DNA from: Blastomyces gilchristii SLH14081
Taxonomy: Eukaryota; Ascomycota; Eurotiomycetes; Onygenales; Ajellomycetaceae
Length of the DNA stretch: 64,000 nt
NCBI RefSeq assembly: GCF_000003855.2
Contig: NW_003101680.1
Location: forward strand, 5,435,510 to 5,499,509
Direction: 5' to 3'
Each line of letters starts with the position of its first letter. Within the stretch, counting starts at the first letter, position 1. The position numbers and the translations under genes are program-made. The notes beneath the pieces were generated by a model. The model ran no database searches, was not told the origin of the DNA, and was given only the letters and a program-made list of their open reading frames with translations. Positions 1 through 10,143 of this stretch are shown here, in pieces.

Positions 1-2229
1 CATGATGGATAATATGGGCCTAGAGAAGTTGTACATGTACATGTACATTACAACTTCTCATGTTGCGTGATATTGTGAATTTGTGATAGTTACCCGTCCC
101 AAGGCTCCTCATCGCCTCGCTTCGACACGGATTCAGAACGGAGAAGTCTGTACAGAAACATACTTAGTGAATACCAGTACCAAGATATTTCCTTGAAGAG
201 CCACGTCTGGAATAAAGACTTATCCGAATTGGAAAATATGATCTATCATATTTCTTGCTCGTCGCTCGAGATTGATTGGTTCACCATTTGACCGGGCACA
301 CAAGCGCTCGGAGAGAATATCCATGAGCTCTAATTTGTGCTTCCTTGGATAACACCTGTCACGTCATGTCACGTCTTCGTATTTATAGCTTTCTGTCAAT
401 ACGTGGTAATTTTATTCGGCGCTGTGTTACAATATACATAGTACCTCCTAGCCAAGCCATGTCTCCGTGGTTGCGGAGGCTTCCGTTTTTATCTTCTTTT
501 GCTGCTAGTCTGGAAGGCTGGGACATCGCTATCGCATCATGGTGGCGAATGTGTTGCGCATTGGGTTTTCCAACGATGGCTGCCACCAGCGCCTTGGATG
601 GTGAAAGCCTGGACCCTTGCAGGCGGGATTTTATTGTATTTTCAGTAGCACGATCGGTTGCCTTGAAAGTCTTTACGTACACCCTCAAGCTTGGGTTCAA
701 AAGGCCCAAAGGGAGTTGTATTGGCTGGGTGTCCGCCTTTCAGACTGTGTTGGTTTGGGGCGCCACGTTAATGAGCACAATTTCGCCCATAATTTACCAG
801 TTAGAAAGCCAGGGTTGAGTTTTGACTGCTGTAACTATACAGCGGTGTCCGAGAAGGGCAAACTTTGGCACGTTGAACGGCTAGTCATTGGTGTGTTCAA
901 TTTTGTCGCATGTCCATGGACCTTCACATGCCAAAATATATAGGGAGGAAACTAGCATCATGAATCCCAGCGTCGTGTGTGCTTTCGCGTGCCGGAGCCT
1001 TTTTTTTTTTTTTGTTTGTATCCAAAATTATATCAAGCAGGCTCAGCAACCCTGCGTAGGTGCCGCCTGGACAAGGCTACTACTGGGAAGGGTCATCCAC
1101 ACAATACGAACATCGACTGGGGTGTTGACTCTTTAGGGATTTCGGTGATGGTCTGCCGCGATCGCCCCGGTAGAAGGAGGGGGAGACTTCAAGTTTGCCC
1201 AAGACCAGATTTCGCCAAGGCTAACCTGCAGGCTGCAAGCAGAGAGGAAAGGGTCCAGCTAACCGAGAATCCCTTGGTGTAGATGTCCTTGGAAGGTTGC
1301 TATTCGTTGGATAGCCATGAAATCCAAATCTTGGCGCCGGGAAGCCCGGTTTTCTTGTCTCGGTTAGTGCGATCGTTACACTGCGCTGCGCCTCCTCTTT
1401 GCTGGAAATAGATCATCCGCCACGGTGCAAGCTGACGAGTGAAATGGGAAGAACTGGGAAGGCAGGCTGCCATAGGATAGAATATTCGATGTCACGCCTC
1501 TAACGGGAAGATACAATTCCATAACAGACAGGAAGAAGAATGTCGATCTCTCTTTGGAATATCTTATCCCATGCTGTTGGCTAGGATAACCACGGGCGGG
1601 GGAGCGGTGTTATTTACTTACTTCCGATACATATGGAACTAATAGTCCACATGGATGTTAATATATTTCATCAAATCAGATCTAGTGGAATTTTGATGCC
1701 AGAAACAACGCTATCCCTCATGAGGACATGCCAAGATATCCCCGCGCAAGACTGGCTTATGTCATCCGTCAACCGCACCGTTGCTCGGCAACCGCAGCTT
1801 GGCGTTTTTTGTTGACAACATGGCGGCATCATGCAACAGCCCCGCCGCCGTTGAAATGACAGATATCGCAATTCTTCAGTCTCACAAGCGCCGGAGGCGA
1901 TTGGAGAATGCAACTGAGTCTCCACCTTGCCCTTGATTTTCCTCTTCTGAACTGACCATTCCAAGTGAAAGAGGGGTTCATCTTTTCGCTCAACCTCAAA
2001 GCCGCTGCTAACTAGAGTGTGTGAGCCGACGTTTTATATATGTTGAACATGCGATAGTACCATGGTTATCGAGAGAGTTGAGGGATTTATACCTGTAGAG
2101 TTTGACCTCTTCAAAGTTCTCAGATGCATGAGCCTGACCAACTTACTCGATCCAATGTGTCTGTGTTGGATATCGCAAACGTCTCCATAGGCTGCCAAGT
2201 CACCTCCTGCAACCGATTGGGAGTGGGGA
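1..2229. other. Intergenic DNA upstream of the kelch gene
   Basis: I see no convincing gene here. The open frames are short, overlap on both strands, and show no recognisable domain or splice-joined extension. Base composition is normal for the left half of the window. The stretch presumably holds the promoter and 5' leader of the kelch gene that starts at 2230, and possibly the end of a neighbouring gene to the left. A short unspliced leader or an upstream intron cannot be excluded. Confidence 0.5.
23..59. repeat. 37-bp near-perfect palindrome
   Basis: Arms GAGAAGTTGTA (23-33) and TACAACTTCTC (49-59) are exact reverse complements. The 15-base centre is made of CATGTAC units and is almost self-complementary. 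It could form a cruciform or act as a dyad binding site. No function is known to me. Confidence 0.6.
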
Positions 2230-5200
2230 ATGAATATGCTGAAAACATCTTTGTTCGGCCTCGCTGGCAATGTGCTGGCTCTTTTGGCCGGAGAAGTAGT
2301 CGCCAAACTACCCTACAACCCTTCATATATCAGCAACCCGATTTCAAGAAACCAGACGGAGGTATATATCCTTTCTCCAAAAAGCTCGGCGACGTCGAAG
2401 AATGAGTTCAAGCTTCAGTCTCTGGACATTTCAACTCCTTTCGATATCTCTCAGATTTCAATATCGGAAGATTTGGGCGACGTGCCTTTTGCTACGGATG
2501 ATAGCGCAAAATCCTTTATCCCCACTACCGACTCGCAAGGTATCCTAACAGTTTATACTGGGGACTGTCACGAAAATACCTCTACGGTTTGGCGATTATT
2601 TCCCACCGATGGGGAGTCTACCGGACCTTCCAAATGGAAGGAGACACCAGTTCACTCCGAAGACGGCCAACAAGTCCCCGGAGCCGCATACTTATCGTCA
2701 GCAGTTTCCTATCCTTCAGTAGCGGAATCGTCACAACCAGGTCTCTTTGTTTTTGGAGGAATGTGTCCCTGGGTGGGCAAGCAAGGTGAAGATTGGGTCT
2801 CTGCTGCCAACTATTCCCAAATTATGATGTCTCTCACTGCAGAAATGTCATCATCGGGCCCCTCTTATCAAGCTGAAATCGTTACGCCGGAATCCTCTCC
2901 AGTTGCTGAGGCAGGGTTTGCTATGACACCTCTCGTGCCAGCTTATTCAAATACCTCCAGTGTTAAACCGATTCAATATCAAAGTTTCGTTCTGACTGGG
3001 GGGCATACTCAACAAGCGTTTATCAATATGTCCCGGATTGCGCTATTTTCCCTCCCAGATGCTTCGTGGAGTTATATTTTAGTCAACGAGGATGGCGCAA
3101 CTTCATCTATACCAGGCTTGGGGGATATCGACGGGGTGGAGCCGAGGTCTGGCCATACAGCGTTATTGACACCGGACGGTAGCAAAATTATTGTCTTCGG
3201 GGGTTGGGTCGGTGATATTAGCCGCCCAGCCCAGCCTCAACTTGCTATTCTTGAGGTGGGAGCGGCATATGGAGGAGCTGGAGACTGGAAATGGACTATA
3301 CCTCATCAGAACCTGCATGGCCCAAAGACTGGTACCGGAATTTTTGGTCATGGCGCAGCAATGCTTCCTGGTGGTATAATGCTTGTAGCTGGAGGGTATT
3401 CTATTCCTCAGTCAGATCTGAAACGATCAGCCACTGGCCTTGCTACCAATACCGAATGGTATCTCTTAAACACTTCTTCAGAGACTTGGATTACTTCTTA
3501 CACTCCGATAAACAACATCGAAGCTAGCGGCCAAGTCAGCCACGGACCACTTTCATCAACCTCACAAAAAGCTGGTCTTGGAGTTGGAGTCGGAATTGGG
3601 TTTGTAGTTATCGCTGTGATAGCATTTTTTGTCTACCGCCATTGCTCTCGTCGTTCCCGGGAACATCAGAGAGTACGAGAGCAGGCTCTCCGGAGACTTG
3701 CTCTAGGGGCAGAACGTCCACACTTTGACCTAGCGGGAAACATTCACGAGCCGATGACCGACATCACTGCTGAAAAATTGGCGCTTCATCCCAATGCGTA
3801 CTCATGGATCGGCAACGAAAGATACCCTAGGAACAATGGCTCTCAAGATACTGGTACCTTGTCTGCCGAGAAAACAGGGCTTCTGGTGGAAATACCGAGC
3901 CCCACAAGAGGGCTTCGACGGAGTATGCATTCCAGAGGATATCAGTCTGCTTCATACTTGGAGGATTCGAGAAGAAACGTAGGATTTAGTGCTATACATC
4001 CGATCGACGAGGGAGACGAATGTGAAGAAGCCATCGGCAACGATGCAATGATGGTTGGGAAAGGGGAAACTCAGCGACAGAGCCGGAGCTCTGTCATCTC
4101 CAATCCTTTTAGTGATTCAGCGCGCTATAGCGATTCTCATAATACCAGGTCTGCTCGCATATCAGCGTTGAATGAAAAATCAGCCGCGATCGAATGGGCG
4201 GATGATTTCGAGGCAGGCGGTACTGCTACCAGAGCCCTCTCACCAGATAAAAGCGATCGTACGCTATCTGACTTATCTGAAGGTTCCAGCTCTTTCATGT
4301 CGGTCTCCTCGCAACCCACAAATCCTCTGTCTTTGAACAGGAATCTAGCTCGAATGTTCAGTTTTCGCTCTCAAGCGAGCGGACCTGTAGCTCCGGGTGG
4401 TTCTGCCGATTACGAGCCTGTCCGTAGTTCGTCCCCCGAAGGACAGGCCCACGGCCAATTTCATGCACTATCTACCAATGTTGGCAGCAGCTACGATTCA
4501 TACAACGAGTTAAGGGCTGAGACAGCGCGATCCTCAGACAGAACTGTTGTACCCCAAGGCTCTCCGCGTCATACTACTTTCGGCCAACTACAAGAAGAAA
4601 GCGGATTGCTGCTTGGCATTACGCCATTGGACTCATCAAAGAGCGGGCTAAACATCACGAAGAGCAAAGCCCGCGGGTGGATTGGTAATGTTCGTCGTAC
4701 TCTCGGCTCTGTCAAGAAAGCTGAGAACATCGCACAGGCATATTCCGTGAGCCCGGAAAACATGTCGTCAAGCTCTCAACAGATACAACAGCAGCAGCAG
4801 CAGCAACGAAGCACAAGTACGAGTCCCACAAAAAGCTTCTATAGTCTTCAGGAGGAAAGAGACTCAACAACGGCCTCCGAGTCAAATAACATTCCCAGGC
4901 GAGCAATGAGCTCAAGCTCATCTATGCTGGGGCGCAAGCAAGGTGCGAAGGACTGGGGTGCAAAGAGATCCTCTGCCGACAGCGCACAGATACGAATGCT
5001 GCAAGCAGCCCGCGTTGCTGATGCTGGTCATAGCAATGGAGCAGCGTCATCGGAGGGTGGTACGGGTGGGAGTTTAAGTAGCGACTCACCCCATTTCTTC
5101 GACTATGATGACGATGAGGAGTGGGATGTGGAAGCCGCCGCAGAAGGCCGGGTAGTACAAATCACCTATACAGTGCCCAAGGAAAGACTTCGAGTTGTCA

Positions 5201-5343
5201 ACCCTGGCCCGAGCAGTGGAGACGATGTGGACGATGATTCTATTACGTCGCCTGAAAGTACTGAGCCAAAAAAAGGGAGTTCCGGCGATGGTGGTAGGGA
5301 AGGGGTCCAGAATCAACCAGGGCCATCGAATTCTGGTCAGTGA
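2230..5343 (+). CDS. Kelch-repeat, single-pass membrane protein
   Basis: An uninterrupted 1037-residue frame. The N terminus (residues 1-25) is hydrophobic with a signal-peptide look. Residues about 50-440 carry kelch / galactose-oxidase-like beta-propeller blades: FGG near residue 175, SGHTALL followed by FGGW at 323-326, and a GHGAAMLPGG...AGG blade near 375-390. There are several N-x-S/T sites in this part. A glycine/valine-rich transmembrane segment covers about residues 449-471, followed by a basic stop-transfer patch (RHCSRRSREHQR). The remaining ~560 residues are a low-complexity cytoplasmic tail rich in Ser, with a polyglutamine run near residues 850-858 and an acidic patch (DYDDDEEWD). 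The architecture suggests a surface receptor-like or polarity protein with an extracellular propeller. The exact role is unknown. A second Met lies two codons downstream of the chosen start. It is convergent with the lipoate ligase gene. Confidence 0.85.
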   Translation: MNMLKTSLFGLAGNVLALLAGEVVAKLPYNPSYISNPISRNQTEVYILSPKSSATSKNEFKLQSLDISTPFDISQISISEDLGDVPFATDDSAKSFIPTTDSQGILTVYTGDCHENTSTVWRLFPTDGESTGPSKWKETPVHSEDGQQVPGAAYLSSAVSYPSVAESSQPGLFVFGGMCPWVGKQGEDWVSAANYSQIMMSLTAEMSSSGPSYQAEIVTPESSPVAEAGFAMTPLVPAYSNTSSVKPIQYQSFVLTGGHTQQAFINMSRIALFSLPDASWSYILVNEDGATSSIPGLGDIDGVEPRSGHTALLTPDGSKIIVFGGWVGDISRPAQPQLAILEVGAAYGGAGDWKWTIPHQNLHGPKTGTGIFGHGAAMLPGGIMLVAGGYSIPQSDLKRSATGLATNTEWYLLNTSSETWITSYTPINNIEASGQVSHGPLSSTSQKAGLGVGVGIGFVVIAVIAFFVYRHCSRRSREHQRVREQALRRLALGAERPHFDLAGNIHEPMTDITAEKLALHPNAYSWIGNERYPRNNGSQDTGTLSAEKTGLLVEIPSPTRGLRRSMHSRGYQSASYLEDSRRNVGFSAIHPIDEGDECEEAIGNDAMMVGKGETQRQSRSSVISNPFSDSARYSDSHNTRSARISALNEKSAAIEWADDFEAGGTATRALSPDKSDRTLSDLSEGSSSFMSVSSQPTNPLSLNRNLARMFSFRSQASGPVAPGGSADYEPVRSSSPEGQAHGQFHALSTNVGSSYDSYNELRAETARSSDRTVVPQGSPRHTTFGQLQEESGLLLGITPLDSSKSGLNITKSKARGWIGNVRRTLGSVKKAENIAQAYSVSPENMSSSSQQIQQQQQQQRSTSTSPTKSFYSLQEERDSTTASESNNIPRRAMSSSSSMLGRKQGAKDWGAKRSSADSAQIRMLQAARVADAGHSNGAASSEGGTGGSLSSDSPHFFDYDDDEEWDVEAAAEGRVVQITYTVPKERLRVVNPGPSSGDDVDDDSITSPESTEPKKGSSGDGGREGVQNQPGPSNSGQ

Positions 5344-5921
5344 TCTTGATTTTGGTTGATTTCGAGGGGGTCTTTGAGGGGAGGGTGATTGTTCCTGTAC
5401 TTTCGGTTTCTCGAGTTATTTTTTCGCTATCGGTGGAACGAATTTTTGTATTTTTTTTCAACTTGGTCCGTGACGAGGTATTACGAAAGTCATTTCCTGA
5501 CGTATATGGTGGGTGGAATGATGTTTATGGTACCATTGAGCGGGCATATGGCCTTGTGGCGTGATTTGGATTTCTGTTTCATTTAGTCTACAGAAACGAG
5601 TCTTGTTTTCTCATCATACGTTCGCTTCTTGCCATGTATAGTTAAGCCTGACATTTATGATTGTCCTTTTTCATTCTATAGTACTCTATATAGTCTCTCT
5701 GCAAAGGTGCTTCAATAATACAAATGTACCAACATATTGTTATAAATTTCTCCACCCTTTTCAAACCGTTGTAATATACATCACATCCACACTTCTGAAG
5801 ATGTAACCAAATACTCAGAATTCCGCGCGCATGCACTGACAGCTTGCTGGCCAACAAAACGGTGTTACCAAGCCTACATACACGCATGTACGAAGTAAAT
5901 GTACATGTACATGCAATTGTA
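5344..5921. other. Convergent intergenic region
   Basis: This is the space between the 3' ends of the kelch gene (+) and the lipoate ligase (-), so it should hold both 3' UTRs and terminators. It contains a second TGTACATGTACATG tract (about 5900-5914) like the palindrome core near position 35. No coding potential is supported. Confidence 0.5.
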
Positions 5922-7481
5922 TCAGTGTCCAAGCTTGCTCGCAAGCCAGTTGGACACGTTCTGAATAACTTCCTGAGAATCAAACGCGCCGGAGCCGGCG
6001 AGGAGACTCGCCCAATCGGAAATCTCATGCAGGTTCCTATTCGCGAGAACTTGGTGGATCTTCTCGGATTGGATGTCGGCCTGTTTGGTATTTGCTGAGG
6101 TGGATATTTGGCTTGAGATTATCGCACCTGATTTCACTCGCAGGAAGACACGTGTCTGTGCAGGTGTGGGGGTATGCATGTTAGTAAGGAGGCTGTGGCT
6201 TTTTTCTTTTTGTTTTGTCTTGTTTACAAGGAGGTGATAAGGCGGTCATGGGTAAGTTTGGGGTTTTGGCTGGTACTCACTGAGGAAGGGAGGTTGGATG
6301 GAAGGGGAGGTCTAGGTCTGGGGTCATCTTCGGTGGGATGGGTTGAAAAGGTAAATTGCGGAGACTGGCAGTATTTCCATTCCAAAGACTAAACAGAGAA
6401 GTTAATTTGGGGTGACCAATTCATTTTGCGGAAGAGTCGTGGGTTTACAGACATGAAGTTCCTGGATGCCTTTAACTATTTCGGGCTCGTCGAGTGCATT
6501 GATGTCAGCAAGTCCACCGACGGCCCAGTTATGCCCCATGTGCACCTCTGGATCAAATGCGTGAGCGCGCTGGGCCTTTAGAACAGCATCTGGATGCATG
6601 CCGTACAATTGGGCAAATTCTTCCAAAATGTTGAAAATCACCCGGTCCATTAGAAACGCCGAATCGACCGCACTGGAAACGTTTCCTACTGGAGACCTAA
6701 CGCTTTCGACACCTTTAGCCTTTAGGTAAGGTCGAGCTGGCGATCGTAGAAACAAGCTTATATTTCCAAGGTTGGGGGAGTCAATCAAGCAAGTGCCGTG
6801 ATGTAGAGCTCGAAACCGGGTCAATTTGTAGGCGGAACCCGAGATTTTGAGGGCGTGAGGCGTATTCTCGATTCGAGGGCTTGGGGCATCTTCCGTTCCA
6901 ACTTTGATAACTTCCCTAGACGGCTCTTTCGAATCCTGCCTCAGAACAATATCATGCCGTTCATTGACCGCTGTATTGACTGCGCCAACGCGCTGGAGGG
7001 CCCTGACCACCATCTCGGCGTGCTTGTCTCGATGGAATACGGGCTTAGGGCAGATGACGCAGTAATTCAGATTGCCTTTGTCATGGAATACAGCGCCACC
7101 TCCGGATCTCCGCCGCACAAACGGTGCATTGTTGATGGATCCACCAGCAATGCTCCGCGTCTCACGATCCAGTGCTTGAAGATTGATTTCAAGCCATGGG
7201 TTCTGATTCCGGCCAATGACGACGCAAGGCCGATTTATGTACAGGAATAGTATATTCGAGTCTTGAGGAGTGTGTTCCAGTAGAAAATTCTCAATTGAGA
7301 GGTTCACGAAAGGGTCATTGGAGAGAGATCGGTAGATTTGATGTTGACTGGATTCCCTGCTCGCTGCTTCTGTGAGACTCGAGGAGTATTTTCGGCTGAT
7401 GGAAAAGGCCCTTCGTCGGAATCTATATAGCCATGGCAGATTCGCAGATGACGTCCATTGCAGAGGGCGCAATGGAAGCAT
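5922..7481 (-). CDS. aim22: Mitochondrial lipoate-protein ligase (AIM22/LplA family)
   Basis: Three exons, complement(join(5922..6155,6281..6388,6453..7481)), 456 residues. LplA-family enzymes attach lipoate to E2 and H-protein subunits of mitochondrial dehydrogenases. Residues 1-35 are Arg/Ser-rich and lack acids, as in a mitochondrial transit peptide. The family core [17 protein letters not shown] is at 124-140. KISGSAYK (212-219), followed by HHGTCL, matches the LplA lipoyl-AMP-binding lysine region. Intron 1 has donor GTCTGT and acceptor TTTAG. Intron 2 has donor GTGAGT, a perfect TACTAAC branch site and acceptor CACAG. Joining restores [10 protein letters not shown], typical of the family's W-x-Y-x-Q-[ST]-P-x-F segment, and then the small C-terminal domain ending ASKLGH. 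Without the splices the frame would end early in intron 1. The GTCTGT donor is weak, but the alternative GTAAAC four bases downstream would break the frame. Divergent from ARO2. Confidence 0.9.
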
Positions 7482-7873
7482 TGATGGGCGGCAGGCTCAT
7501 AATAGTAAGGGAGTTGTTTCTTGGATACAAAATCCCTTGCTGCGGTTCTGCTTTCCGTGGTTGATAGTAGGCATCTGGGACTAGACCGGAATAGGAAATG
7601 TGGCCTTACTCTGGGCTGAGTCATCCATATAACTTATTCCAATGAGCAACTTGTTAATCGGGGGGATTTATTTTTTGGGATCACCTGCCTGTCTGTATGG
7701 TTCTTGTTGCCTCTCTAGAGTCGCAGGATATATTCGAAAATATAACCTGCAACCGTGGTCTTATTTAATTTGATCGGTTGAGTGAAGATCAATTAGAAGT
7801 TTGCCAGCGCAAAAAGGCTGTACCGCTACATCTTTCAGTGCCCCTCCTTCATTTTAGGAGCCACGCGCCCGCA
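7482..7873. promoter_or_regulatory. Divergent promoter of aim22 and aro2
   Basis: This 392-bp region separates the start codons of the lipoate ligase (-) and chorismate synthase (+), so both promoters must lie here or overlap the leaders. It contains one clear Gcn4/CpcA-type site. No TATA box stands out. Confidence 0.7.
7617..7623. promoter_or_regulatory. Gcn4/CpcA-type site TGAGTCA
   Basis: A perfect TGAGTCA (reverse complement TGACTCA) lies 251 bp upstream of the aro2 start and 136 bp upstream of the aim22 start. In ascomycetes this heptamer is the core recognition sequence of the bZIP activator Gcn4/CpcA, which induces amino-acid biosynthesis genes under starvation. Its position before a shikimate-pathway gene fits that role. 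A 7-mer can also occur by chance. Confidence 0.55.
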
Positions 7874-9246
7874 ATGTCTACATTCGGGGAATATTTCAGA
7901 GTGACCACGTAAGCATTCGCTTCTTATTTCACCTGTACTCTTTGTCTAAGGATATTTTCTAGCTATGGCGAGTCCCATTGCCGGTCCGTTGGCTGCATTG
8001 TGGATGGCTGCCCTCCGGGAATGGCCCTCACCGAGGACGACATTCAACCACAAATGACACGTAGACGGCCTGGTCAAAGTGCTCTCACCACGCCCCGGAA
8101 CGAAAAGGATAGGGTTGAGATACAATCTGGGACGGAATTTGGCATCACTCTGGGTACGCCAATCGGCATGGTTGTGCGGAATGAGGATCAGAGACCTAAG
8201 GACTACGGTGGAAGCACAATGGATCTCTATCCTCGTCCAAGCCATGCAGATTTTACGTATCTGGAGAAATACGGTGTCAAAGCGAGTAGTGGCGGTGGTA
8301 GAAGTAGCGCTCGTGAAACTATAGGTGTGTTTGAACGGAGGCTTTGTTCTTTTCATACCATTTTTGAAGCAAGCTTCAGCGCCTAGGATTGCCGCCGTTA
8401 CTGATGAATCACCAATTACCAGGTCGTGTTGCGGCTGGAGCTATTGCGGAAAAGTATCTTAAGCTATCGCACAACATTGAGATTGTTTCTTTTGTTTCAT
8501 CCGTGGGGAACGAACACCTCTTTCCCCCGACTGTGGGACACCCTAACCCTACAACAAACCCTGACTTCTTAAAACTGATCGCGACCATCGATCGGCCAAC
8601 TGTCGACTCTTTTGCTCCCATCAGGTGTCCTGAAACAGCCGCAGCGGCGCGCATGACCAAGGTCATCGAACACTTCCGGGATCATAACGATAGCATAGGC
8701 GGAACCGTTACCTGTGTTATCAGAAATGTTCCCGTCGGCCTTGGAGAGCCATGCTTCGATAAACTCGAAGCCAAACTGGCCCACGCGATGCTCTCTATCC
8801 CAGCAACAAAGGGCTTCGAGATCGGGTCCGGATTCCTCGGTTGTGAAATTCCAGGCTCCATCCATAATGACCCATTCATCACTACCGATGACCAGAACAG
8901 CCAGACCCCCGGTTCAAAGCGACTAACCACCAAAACTAACAATTCCGGTGGCATACAGGGAGGTATTTCAAACGGAGCATCAATATACTTCCGCGTGGCA
9001 TTCAAGCCACCCGCCACAATTGGCCAGGCTCAAACGACGACCAAGTATGATTTCGAAGAGGGTGTTCTTGAAGCTAAAGGCCGCCATGACCCTTGTGTCG
9101 TCCCCCGAGCAGTCCCTATCGTGGAAGCTATGTCTGCTTTGGTTATTATCGATGCGCTAATGGCTCAAAACGCCCGGGAAGCAGCTAAAAATCTGCTGCC
9201 ACCCCTTCCTCAAACCATGCCTACCCATCCCACTAGTCAAAGATAA
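7874..9246 (+). CDS. aro2: Chorismate synthase
   Basis: Three exons, join(7874..7908,7963..8324,8423..9246), 406 residues. The enzyme converts 5-enolpyruvylshikimate-3-phosphate to chorismate, the last common step to aromatic amino acids, using reduced FMN. Exon 1 encodes [11 protein letters not shown] and ends inside a Thr codon (donor GTAAGC). Exon 2 starts at 7963 and restores [17 protein letters not shown], the first family signature. Its end at 8324 (donor GTGTGT) joins exon 3 at 8423 to give [17 protein letters not shown], the second signature. [15 protein letters not shown], the third, follows in exon 3. The length matches monofunctional or bifunctional fungal Aro2 proteins, which are near 400 residues. 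A flavin-reductase activity is known for the fungal enzymes but cannot be read directly here. The Gcn4/CpcA site upstream suggests general amino-acid control. Confidence 0.97.
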
Positions 9247-9474
9247 TTTATTTCCGCATGTAATCTGTTCTTGGTATTTATGTTAGCGCAATTGGAAAAA
9301 AAGAGACAAAATTTTTCTTAAATTATCTTTACATGAGCATGAGCCGGGCGAACTTAGACAATCATATTCCATAGAACTTGAAAATGTTAGCCATATCTGT
9401 CCGCAAAGGCGGTCTGCGTCACCAGTTTATATGTTTTTTTCGGGTTCATCATGGAGAACCATGTGTCAAATTAT

Positions 9475-9492
9475 TATATATATATATATATA
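9475..9492. repeat. (TA)n microsatellite
   Basis: Nine consecutive TA units, about 230 bp downstream of the aro2 stop codon. Confidence 0.85.
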
Positions 9493-9971
9493 CTTTCGCC
9501 TTCTCCCAGAAGTTAGGGAGACCATCTCATATGCATTTCCGAGGCAAGGAAACTACTTCAAGATTGAGCATTATCCTTTTCCATCCTAATAGTATTCATT
9601 GAAACAGGAACAAGGTGAGGCTGTATGTCTCTATACTCTGATATTCATGAATAAATAACAGGAAAAAATACAGGATATACACATATATCAGGAAAAATTT
9701 GTGCAAAAAAGAAGCGGAAATGTTCACCCTATAACCCAACGGAATAATACCCCAGTAACCCGCAAAGAAAAGATAGGGGGAACAAAACAGAATGCAACGT
9801 AAAGCCAATGCAGAATATTTCAAACGCTAGCGTATTCTCGTCATCCGCTCTCGAAATGTGAGAGTTTGGACAAAGGGGGGAAGGGAGATCTGTGCTTCAT
9901 GAGGATTTACAAAACAAAGTTATTTCTGCGGTATGGAAATCTCTTAACGTCTATAACGGTGAAGATAAAAT

Positions 9972-10022
9972 GAAAAGAAAAAGAAAAAGAAAAAGAAAAA
10001 GAGGTAGAAAAAGAGGTAGAAA
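9972..10022. repeat. (GAAAAA)n / GAGGTA microsatellite
   Basis: A purine-only tract of repeated GAAAAA units passes into GAGGTAGAAAAA units. It lies just beyond the 3' end of the Ima1-type gene. Confidence 0.85.
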
Positions 10023-10143
10023 ATGGTGAAAAGAAGAGGTTAGGAGGTCGGAGATTCATAAAAGCAGGTTTACCACCAAAGCAACAGGGCACAAAACAGA
10101 GAGCTGCGCATATGCAAGATTATAAGACAAGAAAATAAACACT

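Larger units (their letters stand above)
9247..10143. other. Convergent intergenic region with simple repeats
   Basis: This is 897 bp between the 3' ends of aro2 (+) and the Ima1-type gene (-). It holds the two 3' UTRs, a TA dinucleotide run and a GAAAAA microsatellite. No frame here shows a recognisable protein. Confidence 0.6.

Noticed and set aside
345..1282. Overlapping open frames of 82-157 codons upstream of the kelch gene
   Set aside because: They overlap in several frames and strands, show no domain and no splice-supported extension. Probably chance frames.
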